Source: Metallyticus violacea
Lineage: Eukaryota; Arthropoda; Insecta; Mantodea; Metallyticidae
Assembly: GCA_030762175.1 (NCBI GenBank)
Contig: CM060843.1
Coordinates: 117,000,869 to 117,064,868, forward strand
DNA: 64,000 nucleotides
Direction of reading: 5' to 3'
The stretch's first letter is position 1; every line of letters starts with the position of its first letter. The notes below the pieces were generated by a model that was not told where the DNA came from, ran no database searches, and saw nothing but the letters and a program-made list of their open reading frames with translations. The position numbers and the translations under genes were made by a program. Positions 11,042 to 22,935 of the stretch are shown piece by piece.

Positions 11042-11705
11042 GTTGATTCAACGGATACAGTGTCAACTTTTTTTTTCCAGGCGGGAACTACTATATTAAG
11101 TAACTATGTCAAAAGGATTTAATATTACTAAAAATCATATCAGTAAACTTGCATTTTATATTGCGGTAAGCGGAATCGTAGAACAAGTTGCCAAATTTCT
11201 GTTTTACGTAACGGACACACACTAAAGCCAAAAGTAATGAAGCAGTGATTCAAATAATCAAAATCGAAATTAGTATTTTTATATTTTAAAAATATATCTA
11301 TTGCAATTAAATATGTTCCTCTTTATTATTATACAGAGCAGAGTTAACTATAAAACATACAATGATATAAAGTCATTTATATATTAAATATTTGGAAGCT
11401 ATGAATATTTTTACTACCCCCAATGATAGGTACCTTTAAACAAATATTTCTTTAAAGGATTTTTGTAAGCTGGATAAGTTTATAGATTATCTGGAAGAAG
11501 ATTATGTGTTTAAAAGGACTATAGCAAAGGTTCTTTTGACAACTTGTTCTACGATTCCCCTTACCGGAATAGAAAATGCAAGATTAATGATATGATTTTT
11601 AGTAATATTAAATCCCTCTGGTATAACTGCTTAATATAGTGGTCCATGAAAAGTCTGTCCCCGCCTAGAAAAAAAAGTTGACATTGTACCCGTTGTGTCA
11701 ACATG
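11042..11705. mobile_element. foldback (long inverted repeat) element, arms about 155 and 172 bp
   Basis: Bases 11042-11196 match the reverse complement of 11534-11705. Shared blocks include GTCAACTTTTTTTTC.AGGCG, GATTTAATATTACTAAAAAT, CATATCA.TAA.CTTGCATTT and GGAATCGTAGAACAAGTTG. The right arm carries about 15 extra bases (near 11641-11660). The 337-bp spacer is AT-rich with no coding motif. Transcribed, it would fold into a long hairpin. It could be a MITE or foldback transposon, or two copies of one repeat inserted in opposite orientations. No target duplication was identified. Confidence 0.85.
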
Positions 11706-13299
11706 TTTGTCGACATAAAAGAGCTAAGGTTGTATTCATTGTATTTATTAGCACAATAAATGTTATTAGATTACTAAATATATAATAGTTATATAAATAT
11801 TCTTCAAGGGAGATCTTTGTTTATAGCCTGGAGCAGTGGTATTAATAATTTGTTCGTTTAACTTTTATAAATGTTATACTAAATCTGTAAACTTTACGTT
11901 AAAATGAGTTTAAGAATTTTTATGAGGATTAAGAATGTTTTATTTTTCGCTGTAACAAATGCTTTATTACAGATATAATGTTTGTACTCTCGGTCTGAAT
12001 ATATAAAGGCGCTGAAATAAGTACGTGTTACGAATAATCAGAAAGTTTGTGAAACAGTAATTAACGTAAACATAGATAGACCAGAAAGTAGAATTTGCGG
12101 GGACAGCAGAAAATATTTATTTTGTCATTAATTCTGAATCTGTAAATAATACCACAAATATACATAGAATTTCAAAATGTTATTTTTAAATTATAAAAAT
12201 TATTTGAACAAATTTCATTATAATATAATAATACAATTATTAATAGATTAACACCAATTGAATTAGTAAGACCATTGTTCAGAATATTTTGTTCACAGAA
12301 TCCTTTGTTTTCTATTCAATGGCATTTAAACAGGATATTACTGGAGTTGGTATTTTCCATTCCAATTTTGAAAATGGACTCTGCGAAATCTTAATGGTGA
12401 TTAAGGAAGCAAGACTGAATTTGAATAAAATCTGTTAAACGTTGTATTTTCTTTTACAGAGCATGGAATTTCCAATACATTTCTCTACAAGAAAACATAT
12501 TTTGGTTTTAAATAACCAGAGTTTATAAATGCCCTACATCGACTTTTAAATGGCCTTGCTCGTGAATGGCATTTTCAGCTTTCAGGGAAATCTTTATGTT
12601 TAGCAGCAGATGCGGCACATAGGCAAGTGACAATGTTGATTCTGACCCAACAAATGGGGGCATGTTAAATATTTGCCTCTCAAAGACTTAAGAGAGATTA
12701 TGGTACTTAGGTTAAAGTTAGATACCCACATTTGATGCAAAATCTCATGACATTTCTGTCCATATATGAACCACATATTACCATGATTAATAATGTTCCT
12801 AAAAGAACAGATTCTTATCTTCGTATTTGGAAATGGGTGAGCAGTAAAGGAGTGACCGGTAAAAAAGTATAAAGACGGTTGCACTATCATCAAGGTTTTT
12901 CGTGCTGGGCGTGAAGAATCAGAAATTGAGCCTACCAACGTTTCCTCAAGCAACGCTTGCATCCACACTTCTGGAGGGACCCAATGTCTTGCATGATATC
13001 ATTCGTTGTTACGCGGCAGACACTATATCCTGGTGAATTTTCTCTTCTTACGAATTAGTAACTTGTATTTAACAAGTTTTATCCAATGACCCACCGCATC
13101 CACCAGATCGTCCAATGAAATGTGTGCCAAGTTGTAACTTTTAAGCCTCAATGTTAAGTACGAAAATCAAGTGAGCAATCAAAATTTTCAGTTACCAGGA
13201 TATGCAGCACATTCTCTAATATTGGTATTTTTGTATTATACAAATAAGTAATTTATACAATTTTCCATGTATTCTTTCATTTGATCATTTATCCTGTAC
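11706..13299. other. AT-rich stretch with one longer open frame
   Basis: A 122-codon minus-strand frame (12600-12968) lies in the least AT-rich part. Its translation shows no domain I recognise, no signal peptide and no compositional bias typical of a real protein. The plus strand there is equally uninformative. It may be an unidentified repeat. Confidence 0.4.
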
Positions 13300-13577
13300 C
13301 GCCATGGGTGGCCAGGTCGTTAAGGCGCAGATTCGTGAGCGGGATGTCTGGGGTTCGAATCCCACCAGGACCGTCCTCCCTGACTGGTTTTTTTTCAGAT
13401 TTTCCTCAGTCTTCATAAATGGCAAATGCCGGGGAGGTACCCTAAACTTAGGCCTGGAAAGTTTCCTTCCTCAAAAAAACAATCCTTTCCCAATTTATCG
13501 TTTCATGTATCATCAGTATCCTCCACCTGTGGTGCCTCAGTAGTAAAAATGGGCGTTAAACACTGTTGAAAAAAATT
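13300..13577 (+). mobile_element. SINE-A, full-length tRNA-derived copy
   Basis: The tRNA-like head has box A at about 13309-13325 (GTGGCCAGGTCGTTAAGG) and box B GGGTTCGAATCCC (about 13352-13364). The body has CATAAATGGCAAATGCCGGG (about 13416-13435), CTTAGGCCTGGAAA and a conserved 3' block (TGTGGTGCCTCAGTAGTAAA, then GGGCGTTAAACA), ending in an A-rich run. The head resembles a class II tRNA (Leu/Ser type). RNA polymerase III would be expected to read it from the internal boxes. Confidence 0.92.
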
Positions 13578-13984
13578 ATACATGCCCTGCATATAATTTG
13601 CTAGTTTCCTTTATTTTAAAATCGTATATGATACTTTCTGTTATAATTCTTACCTTAAAGAGAAACCTTATCACAGCTGATTGTAACTACCCTTTTATTG
13701 TCCAAAATTCGCTCACAAATGTTTCTTTTCTATATATAAATATAAGAAGTTGGGTTAAATTATTAAATTATTTAAAATTATTTTAAAATTATTATTAAAT
13801 AAGATGCTCATGAATGTTTAAAGAAAGATATTCACCGATTTCAAAAGCTTAACTCTAATGTGTAGCAGCATTAAGATTCTGCCTGTAAGATGGCCTGCTT
13901 CCCACCTGCAAACATGTGCGGTATCTTCCAAGCGACAGTAATATTTTAATATCCTCTGAGTCTGGTATAAAATTTCGCGCAGAA
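13578..13984. other. AT-rich stretch, nothing recognised
   Basis: No supported feature. Confidence 0.5.
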
Positions 13985-14460
13985 ACCTTTTAGTGTATCG
14001 CCAATGTCAACGCAGGGGTGCTTGGGAAACTGTGAGAGGAAGCGGGAGGGGCACAGGGATGGGTAGCGGCCCTCTGTGCTTCCATTTCTGCTGCTTGTGG
14101 TTGGTTACTGCTTTCTATTCGAGCGTCATAGAATATTCACGACTTTCAGCCGACGTAATAATGTAAAGGCACTAACAGCTCCCACGTCTATATGCATATA
14201 GGTGGAAGTAGAGGAGCGGCCGAGAAACATGGATAAGAGGGAAGGAAAAGAGGAAATGGCGGTGGTGGTTGAAAGAGTAGGTGAGAAAGGAAGAGAGATA
14301 AATTATAAAATTAAATCCTCGCATAACGTCTCTGGGGTAAGATGGATTTCCACACAGGGATGTCATCAGCAGAGGGTGAAGTGGTTACACTCACGGTTAT
14401 GCTCTGGCTTCAGAACTTCTACAATACGTTCCTGACGGTGGTCGGCAGTCAAATGAAATA
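13985..14460. other. locally GC-richer patch, unidentified
   Basis: This patch is visibly richer in G than its surroundings. It includes AGGAAGCGGGAGGGGCACAG near 14039 and a plus-strand frame (14202-14435, 77 codons) starting MEVEERPRNMDKREG, highly charged and then uncharacteristic. GTAAG-type sequences occur but no exon pair can be defined. It could be an exon or promoter remnant, or an unrecognised repeat. Confidence 0.3.
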
Positions 14461-17400
14461 TGGCGGAGTTTGCAAATTGTACATGCTGCATAACCTAAAC
14501 TCATAATATTGCGTTTTGCATCCAGGTGCACTACAAGAGCAGGTTAATTTTATGGTAAAATTGCATGTTTAATGTAAGTATTTGATACAAAACATAGTAG
14601 ATTACCAAATAACTCTTATTTTACAATGTATGCATATATATTGTTGATACTGCTCAGTCACCGTGTGACAGCAGATGTTACGGTTGAGTCTGAGCTAAGA
14701 ATTTTAACATCGGAAAATGCTGCGCTGTTCCTTCCACGAACTCTGCTAACAGAACGTTCTGTAATCGAGATTAAATTTTTATGAAAAACGGTGCCGAAAA
14801 TATATTCTGGGGGGGGGGCAGGAAACACATGCTGCATTTTTTCTTCTAATTTTTGTGGTACACTTCTAACAGGAATGATAAGAATAAAATTAAATATGGT
14901 GTCAGGTTACGGAAAAATTGGATGATTGAGCAAAATAATACTTCAAATATTGTAGATAGATCCCATACAAAATATAGGCGAAGCCTTTCATAAAATATCC
15001 TTAGTATTGTGACAGGTCCTCACACCCTCGTATGCCCAAAAGTGAATGTCTTTAGATAATTCAAATATTAATAATTATTAAATGTATAGCTTGTAATAAC
15101 TAACAGGAACCTTCATATATCACAGAAAAGTATTCATGACTACCTGAACGTATAACTTTATGACAATAAGAAAAAGGTTTCCTCTTGTAATCTTTTGTGT
15201 CTTCTTCTGCTGATAATGGCTCAAGCAATGGGTCGCTCAGTTGTGACAAAGCTAAGTGCATGCTCCTGGCTGAACAATAGATCCTTTGTATCTTAGTTGC
15301 TGAAGATGCTTCAAAATTCGTTAAAGGTAGAAGGGGAACAGGGGTCGGTGATGAAGTCATTACATCGTCTGTTCAGGAGCTCCTCAATAAGGAGTCAAAG
15401 AGTTTATGAATTCAAAGTAAGCGTGTTTGGGAGCCCAAGAGTTCACCAATATTACTTAAATATTTTAAAGGCTCAGAAAGCCGTAGGCGCTATGCTGTTA
15501 ACCCTGTGAGCGACGTTTTGAATTTCGTATGTAAGGGGAAACAACTTTGCAAAATCGCGTTTTTAATGATCAACATCGCTTTACCAGAGGCAGTAGACGA
15601 GAGACACACATATTTAATTTCAAACAGCATATGTAGCAAGTGCCATCAAAGTCACAGAGGTAACGAACCAGTGACCCATAACTAAGTGTAGTGGGGTTAA
15701 ACATCTCAATGCGTTCAATGAAGCAAGGCGACTTTGGGCCCCAAACGCACCAGGGTATGAAATGGGACCCTCGAGTACATCCAATGATAACATCAATATT
15801 TCCATATAAAAACCGCTTCAGCATTAATAGAGAACTAATAACTTTATTAACATCAAATGTACAACAATAAAAACAGCAGCAGCTGACAACTTAACACATA
15901 ACACTATACAATATAACAAAACGTTCAGATGAGAAATAAGTATTTATTTAGATTACTATTCATTTTTATTTTTGAATGTATACATATAAACAATGAAGTG
16001 TGGAAAAACGAAAGATGATGCAAATGTACGACGGGTGTTTATTTAGGTAAAGTAGTCTTGACGAAGACTATTTGTTGAAGAAGCTTTCAACAAGTAACTT
16101 AAAAGCTCTGAAATAAACAACCTCCTACAATTTGAGTCTAATTTGTTTAACTTCAATAATCGCGTATCTTAAAATTTGTATCATCTTCCGATTTCTAGTG
16201 ATTTATTATGTGTATCTATAATTTCAAGTATAACAGTTTTTAATACATCGTAGATTCCTTTGGAGGATCTCGCGGACCTCGATAGGCAGTTGAACAGAGA
16301 TTATAGATTTGCCAGTATGAAATTCCAGCATTCAAAATAGTTTCCCCCTACTGTGGCCACTAATGTTTAGTGAATGTTATCTATTGGCAAAAATATCGCA
16401 CTAAATGTATCAGTGGAAATGTGAAATAACATTTAGCAACTTATTTCGGGTAGCTGTAGACGTTAGGTCAAGATTAGCCTAATAACCTATGCATATTCAT
16501 TTCTTAATATCACGAATATTATATTTATTATTTATATATTATTATATGAATTAATATCATTATAAAATGTAGGCACTTATGTTTAAAGCTAGTTCAATTG
16601 AAAGAGTAAAAGTATTTTGTATAATACTCAAATGAATATTATACTTTATATTCCGATATTCACTACTTAATCATAAATGAGTTGTGCTTAATTTATGTTA
16701 TTTTTAAGTTTCCAATTAGATTAGAAATTAACGTGGTAGTGTTAACAGTAATTATAAAAACCGAGAAGTTGTTTTAAGAAGAAGGGCAGTATGAAGGGTT
16801 TTAGACGCCACAGTGCTATGTCCAGTATAAGTTACATCTATGGATATTCCAGGCGGTGATTAAATGATGGCTCAAATAAAACTACAGTCCTTAGGCGCCT
16901 GAGACACAGAAATGGAACGAAGTATATGAATATGGAAAGGAAGAAAAGAAATGCCATATAGAACGCACGATAAGAGAGTTGGCAATATCATATTTGCTAG
17001 TGCAAGTTGTGAAGTTTGGAGAAAAGGGAAAGACGAGCTGTTTCACCGCAGTTATTCTGAAGTTGCCAAGAAGAGTCTAAACGAATGAGAAGGAAAAAGA
17101 GTAGAAAGAGTAGAGTAGAGGGAAGGGTTTGAAATGGAAGGACGAATCGCAGTTCTGCAAGTTGAAGTAGCTACATTTCTAAGATACGAAACTAGTTCTG
17201 TACGATTTCTGCGTGCGGAAGGGTTAAAGTGGCCGCAAGAGGCTCATTATACGGTTCTTTTGTTGCTCATCCTTTCCTATCATGTTAGTATTCTCTGAAG
17301 TGGTTCAGGTATAGCCATCACAATATGTGTTCATAGGGATGGTGCAAACTTTGGCAGAAAATGATCATTAACCTAAAATTTTAGAAAATACAAAGAAACT

Positions 17401-17608
17401 GATTTTCTCTCCTCTTCCAATATGATATATTTGATTACTATATAGTAAATTTAGTGGCTAAACTATTTATTAATTAAGTAACTAGTTAAACACTCTTGCT
17501 AAAGTATAACAGGTGGTTATTTTACATATATGCTAACCGTGGGGAATTGTAATAATTCCAAATGCAAGTAGTTCTATGTAAGTAATATATGTAACGATAA
17601 TTGAGTAA
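14461..17608. other. AT-rich stretch with unidentified less AT-rich islands
   Basis: Two islands stand out without a recognised match. In 15600-15800, two overlapping minus frames and a plus frame are open and none has a known motif. Bases 16790-17250 are purine-rich and unplaced. No tRNA boxes or in-window repeat partners were found. Confidence 0.4.
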
Positions 17609-17986
17609 TTAAAATCCTAAGCTTACCAAAGGGTTACAAATGTTACAATGCTGAAAAAAGAAGAAGAATAAGAAAATAGTGTAACCTGTGTCTAGTGAAC
17701 AAGGTGCACTTAGAAAATAACATGGAAATATATAATGGAATGGAATTGGACAGCCTTTACTGCCCTCACAAATGAGCGACTCATGCAAATGACAGAGCAG
17801 TTTTATATGACTTGATATAATGTCAGTAATTACTGCACTTTTAATTTTCCGAAACACTCCATTCCATCTCGTTTCACTTTCATTCAGCTCAAGTTTAAAG
17901 TATGGCTCTCTAAGAGCTGCTGTACCTTGAAGGGGTTTGGGTTGTTGGCCCCAAGCTGGTGGCCTTATATTGTTGCTGTTGGCCAT
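17609..17986 (-). other. orphan open frame of 125 codons, function unknown
   Basis: The minus-strand frame starts MANSNNIRPPAWGQQPKP. Its first half is hydrophilic, with Pro/Gln and charged residues (LELNESETRW). The second half turns Cys/Phe-rich and ends with a poly-Phe run from an A-rich tract, typical of drift into non-coding DNA. It lies just beyond the probable 3' end of the Penelope-like element and in the same orientation. No domain is recognised, so I do not claim a gene. Confidence 0.15.
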
Positions 17987-18059
17987 TAAATCGACCGGTT
18001 AGTTTTGACCGTTTTTAAAAAATAATCTCAGAATAATTTCGCTGTTTTCCATGCGATAT

Positions 18060-18977
18060 CTCCTGACTTATAAGTAAATTCGTTGGCGATAATGTGTAAG
18101 AAATAGCTGAACGATTACTGAAAAATCCAACACTGTACTTATTCGTCGTGGAAGTGCACGAAGACTCGGAAGAGCATTATAGGACTTAAAACAGTTAAAA
18201 TCTCCCGGGCTGTTTTGCCATGGTCCATGGTTTAAATTACTACCATATCTTTCACCAACTACTTCGGGTGGCATCTTCAGTGAACGATGAACAACACCTA
18301 ACTGTTAACAAGACGACAGTATTAGTTCGTCCCTGTTTGGCTTTAGAGGATGATCTATATTATGTGTGCGGTAGAAGTGGAGGGGGCGAGGATGGAGGTG
18401 TGATAGTTGTTTGTTTTTAAGAACCGGTTTCCATGTGCTGCTTAGATGATATCCGCCATCTCTATAAAAGTTGTTTGGATGCTGTTGTATTTCCAATGCT
18501 TCCCTCCTGGCTAGATTGAAAAAGCCTTGTGTTTTTGCTTGTTTTATTAAAGTATATACCATGGCATTTATTTATTGCATGTTCTGCTACTGCCAATCGT
18601 TTGGGTTGATTAAGGCGCGAATGTCGCTGATGTTCCTTCAATTGTTTTTTATTCGATCTTCCGGTCATGCCTATGTAAACTTTGCCACATTCACACGGTA
18701 TTTTATAAATTCCCGTAGTATCAAGAGGATGCCTACGGTATTTTTCATTATTAAGCATTTACCCTAATTTAACAGTTGGTGTGAAGATAGAATGTATGCC
18801 TTTTTTCTTTAATATACGTGCTATAAGCACAGTAACGTCTTCTATGTACTTCAGAACAGCCTTGGTTTTTTTGTATAAACAGGTGTTAGATGTTGCCGTT
18901 TGCTTAGGGCGAACGGCTCTGTCAATATCTTTGTTGTTGTATCCATTGGCTTTGAAAACATCGCGGAGATAATTCAA
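18060..18977 (-). mobile_element. Penelope-like element, RT/endonuclease linker, GIY-YIG domain and 3' UTR
   Basis: Minus-strand frames, in order: 18977-18759 reads NYLRDVFKANGYNNKDIDRA and later ARILKKKGIHSIFTPTVKLG, the linker between reverse transcriptase and endonuclease in Penelope-like elements. 18758-18462 reads TTGIYKIPCECGKVYIGMTG, the GIY-YIG nuclease core with the conserved Cys pair, then LKEHQRHSRLNQP and AVAEHAIN. After a frameshift, 18562-18305 gives REALEIQQHPNNFYRDGGY and LSSTWKPVL, including the Glu region of the nuclease. About 240 bp of likely 3' UTR follow. A stop (at 18759) and a frameshift break the ORF. The reverse-transcriptase core is absent: the element is 5'-truncated and rearranged (see the adjoining inverted segment). 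Confidence 0.9.
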
Positions 18978-19069
18978 TCATCATCCTGCACAAAAAAAGA
19001 ACCGTAATCAAGACTTTAGTACACAGAGCAAAAACCATCACAGAACCTGACTATCTTAAGCACGAATAA
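18974..19069 (+). mobile_element. inverted 5' piece of the same Penelope-like element
   Basis: The plus strand reads NHHPAQKK and, after one frame change, TVIKTLVHRAKTITEPDYLK then HE and a stop. In Penelope-like ORFs this segment (HHP.QK..V..TLVHRA..I..P.YL) directly precedes the L..VFKANGY segment, which starts the minus-strand part at 18977. The two pieces therefore belong to one copy joined head-on, with the 5' part inverted. The innermost base is uncertain because the junction (about 18971-18980) has short shared bases. Confidence 0.82.
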
Positions 19070-19749
19070 AATAATGCTGTATGTAATAGAAAATTCAATA
19101 TCCAAAACATTTTCATGCAATTGTTTATGAGATAATAACTATCTATATGTAATATACTCGAAAAGAAACGTAAAATAAAATTACAGAAAAAAAGCACATC
19201 TACATTTCTTCTGCTGTTACTTGCAAAGAAAAATTCTCACAATTATATGAGAGGGTGTATCAGAATAATTATTCTTAACTTTGTGATATTATAGAGAAAA
19301 TTAAAATAAACAGTTTTCTGTCATAAAGTAGTGTCCGGAAATGCTTCGTTTTCAATATAAAAGACAGAACTCATCGTTCACCTGATCTATTCTTGTTTCC
19401 ATGGAAATAATAAACACCTGAAGTTAGTTAGCTTGTTGCTTATATGTCACAAAACATTTTCAGAACAGTCTATTCCATTTCATGGTATTAAAATACATAG
19501 GCTTACAAAATATTGAATTTGAATAAATGCATAAGGCATTTGGAGCAGTTAACGACAAGACTGCACGATTGAATAAACATATTTATGGTATTTTTCTTGG
19601 GGAAATACTCCCGGAGATACTTGTAGATGTTTCAGTTAATACTCGCAGAATCACGATCTTTAAATATACACCCTCACATTTCGGTTTTAATTGTCGAAAT
19701 TATTTAAATGTACATTTTCCCAATATTTGGGTAGGGAGAATAGGTCCAG
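19070..19749. other. AT-rich stretch, nothing recognised
   Basis: No supported feature beyond scattered short frames. Confidence 0.5.
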
Positions 19750-19872
19750 TTGCTTAGGCCTGAAACGTTTCCTTCCTTAAAAAAATACTGTCCCAATTTA
19801 TCATTTCATGTATCATCATTGTCCACCGCCTGTGGTGCCAGTAGTAAAAACGGGCGTTAAACAAAAAACAAA
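19750..19872 (+). mobile_element. SINE-A, 5'-truncated tail
   Basis: It begins in the middle of the family at TTGCTTAGGCCTGAAACG and keeps TTATCATTTCATGTATCATC, CCTGTGGTGCCAGTAGTAAA and CGGGCGTTAAAC. It ends in an A-rich AAAAAACAAAAAAC tail. The tRNA head is absent, consistent with 5' truncation during insertion or with decay. Confidence 0.85.
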
Positions 19873-20094
19873 AAACAAAGGATTCGTCGTTCAATTATAC
19901 AGCGTTATACTTTGTGTGTCAACAATAGCGGTCGCAATTTTGAATTACAGTTCCTGTAATTTTTCAATGTCATTTTCTTAATTTCTGGTGTTAGATAAAA
20001 CGTTACTGTGTAGAATTCAACTCCAGTTTCAGCTCAATGCACAGTGATAAGTGATTACTCATATTATAATGAGTCCTAGAGCAGTCACCGATGA

Positions 20095-20640
20095 TCAAAA
20101 TCAGACAATTTATTAGGAGCCCGTGAAAGAGATGGTTTCCTCTATCGAATTTTGACAGGATATGAGTCCTGGGGTGCATCAACATAAATAAGCGAGCAAA
20201 AGAAATGGAAGCATCTGTCGTCTCCGGTCAAGAGAAAATTCAAGTCACAGACTTCTGCTGGGAAAGTCATGGGATATCCCATCCAGAAAACTGTGACTAG
20301 CGCTTGATACAGGAACATGCTAGTGGATAAGCTGAATTCTAAAACACAGTAGAAGCGTTGAGGTATATTGTTGCTTCATGAAAATGCTCTCCCTGATACA
20401 GTTGTTCATGCAGCAGATTCACTAATGATCGGAGCTTGAACTTTTGAAACATCCACCATTTAAAAGAACAGTTATGGGTTCAGAGGTTTGCAGATGAAAA
20501 TGAAGTAATGGAGTCGGTGAAAATTGGTTAAAGGCTTCACCAGACTGTTTTCTTGAGAAAATTCTTAAGCTCTTATACACGCAGACAAAGTGTACTGCAA
20601 AACAGGGTGACTATGTGGGAAAAAAGACGTAAATAATTTA
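20095..20640 (+). pseudogene. mariner-like transposase relic, second copy
   Basis: Frame-corrected plus-strand translation shows RILTGYESW (about 20138-20165; the family has TGDESW), a block like KRNGSI corresponding to SKRQSMEW, SAGKVMGYP (about 20257-20285), LRYIV and a relic of the HDNAP..H box (about 20380-20410). It ends with RFADENEVMESVKIWLKASP then DCFLEKILKLLYTQTKC and KQGDYVGK (about 20490-20615). The segment between the second and third catalytic aspartates is largely lost: the SPDLAPSD box is not readable. The first Asp codon is replaced (TAT, Tyr). Subfamily features differ from the relics at 3625 and 22480. Confidence 0.85.
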
Positions 20641-22173
20641 TCTAGGTATCCTTGTAAAAAGTTATTCTAAAAGTCCTGTTACCGTTGTACGTATGTATAC
20701 ATATATGTGTATGTGCATAAGTCTAATTGAGTCGAAAGGTGATGAGTAACCAAATATGAGTTACCAGCTTTGATAAAGCTTATGAACTTAATTATATGAC
20801 GTTTTTCCTTTCGCTCCTAATTTAATCGATCCTTGAATATCAATATATAATTTTTCATTTCACTTGTACAAAGAAATAACTATAGATTTTATCTTTGGAA
20901 AAGGCATTAGAATTCAAGCAAGCACGTTACAAGATTACCTGATCTGCAAATAACGAACTGATTCTATTAAGAAACAGTGATGAAGGAAAGCCAATGTCTT
21001 TGTAAACTCTTCAGATCTTAATTATGGAATGTATAATTAAGTTACTAATGATGTTACTAAAGCCATGATGAAGCAAACGCTTGACAACTCTGGGCCGCTC
21101 AATTAAAAACGTACGTAATAAAATGTACTAATGATTTAAAATGCAACTCATCCCAGACTTATAATCTTTTCCTCCGCTTCAATCGTATCGATCTTCAACG
21201 CAGCAAAGGTTTACCGCAGAACTAAATATTTTTTGTAGTTTAACATGGAGAGCAAAATAAATAAACGTGTAGAATATAATTTATGCACATCCTTTTTACT
21301 GGAAAGAGACCGCTATGTTAATTTTCCAAATTTATGCTACCCAAAAAAACTCAGATCTTTAACTGTTTGTTTTTAAAGGGAATAAAATGTACATAAAAAC
21401 ACCGATTCACATACTTGTAGAAAATATTTGTAAGTTAGAATTTACATTGCGCGGAAATCAGTCGCAATATACAGTGTGTTATGTGTGTTACACATATCTG
21501 CAGAAATCATAGGGGTAGCTAAAATGCTTTGTCATTTAGAAATTAAAATAACTCGAAGAGTTTTCAGGTTAATATTTTTTGTGCTTCAGAGTTATTATAA
21601 GATTTATTTGCCTTCAACTGTGGTCAGTACTGTAAGTTCAAAACTTGAAAATAACAAGTGAATAAAAATTATTAAATAGGAACAGTTCCCTTGTGAAAAT
21701 CCTAAAATTGTTCGCAAATAAATAAGACATAAGCAAAAGAATTGTGAATTACTTTAAACATCTGGTGTGTCAAATTCTGTTCCGTATTTATGTTTCATTG
21801 AACTGAATCAGATGTGTTTGTTTAGCAAATGATTTTTCCATCACTTAACAGATATTTTAATTAATGTTTCCTGATACTGAGAAATATTTTGACTTACATT
21901 TTATTTATGATTTGCAGTGATGCGACGGATATCCATATAGCTCCTTATATCTGCAAACTTGCATTCCAATTCGAGCTTCCCCAGATTATTTAAATACTAT
22001 ACATTTTCAATCTCTGATATGAGTTGTGGTTTATAATGTTGTTTGCCAAGCTCTACATCTTTTCTCTATACACTGCCCTACAGAATTCTGCTTTCACATA
22101 AGTGTCATATGAAAATATGTTATATTCTATTGTTAGCTTTAGTGCAATTAAATTTAAGTTGCACATAATAAAA
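20641..22173. other. AT-rich stretch, nothing recognised
   Basis: No motif, tRNA-like head or in-window repeat partner was found. Confidence 0.5.

Positions 22174-22214
<41 letters not shown>
22174..22214. repeat. (AAT)n microsatellite
   Basis: About 13 AAT units. The long minus frames crossing it (poly-Ile and poly-Tyr) are artefacts. Confidence 0.95.
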
Positions 22215-22215
<1 letters not shown>

Positions 22216-22479
22216 TACTTGCACATTAACGACATTTATTAAAGCTATGCACGAAAAATAGAAAGTGACTTTTGACAGATTAACTTGGTGCATAAAATAT
22301 TGCTTTGAATGTAGAGATGTGGATTGATCACACCAAGGACTAAGTCGGTGACTGTGGCTCGCACAAGAGCCCGACAGATGGCTTACTGGGACGCATGGTG
22401 TTGAAAGATTCAATCTCAGTGATCTTCATGCAATTTCAAAATCCATTCTTTATGATAGTCAGCTTTTCAAAGAACTGAC

Positions 22480-22935
22480 AAGTCGAAACTTAAAGCAGTT
22501 GACATATTTAATGTAAAAATATTCTTGGTCTAGCGAGTTTCCCACTTTTTTCATCCCATCGGAAAAATAAGATCTATCAAACTATGTAAAATATTCATCG
22601 ATCGACGATCACTTTCTCTTTTGATGTAAACTTCTTCATACCGAGCCAAATTTTCAAGTTCGGGAATAGGAAAAATTACTTGAGACTAAAGTTGGAGAAT
22701 GGAGTGGATGAGGAATCAATTCGAAGCCCATTTCATGCACATTGTTCTTTGTGTCTGCTGCTGTGTAGGCTGGGGTATTGCCTGATGGGAAAACACTTTT
22801 TTGTGTAGTTTTTCATTCAATGTATGTTTCAAACGATATGACAATGAAGCATAATACCCCCAAATTGCGATTCTGCCTTCTTCAAATAATCTATCAGGGT
22901 TATGCCCTGATATCCCACAAAACACCTTTTCAGCC
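22480..22935 (-). pseudogene. mariner-like transposase relic, third copy (minus strand)
   Basis: Minus-strand reading from 22925: GHNPDRLFEEGRIAIWGYYA then SLSYRLK (the family has ID.LEKG.TIN..YYA.LL.RL). Next, across a frameshift, come a box like FHQDNAPAHT, NNVHEMGFELIPHP, and KIWLG then KKFTSKE-like residues. It ends with an ATDEYF/FDRSYF-like tail and MKK. At the second catalytic position the codon reads Gly in the frame that fits best, and the SPDLA.SD aspartate reads Asn, so two catalytic residues appear lost. No N-terminal half or terminal repeats were identified. Confidence 0.82.

Noticed and set aside
12600..12968. 122-codon minus frame as a gene
   Set aside because: No recognisable domain, irregular composition and no exon context. 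Kept only as a note in the region entry.
22053..22413. Minus-strand frames with poly-Ile and poly-Tyr
   Set aside because: Both are translations of the (AAT)n microsatellite.
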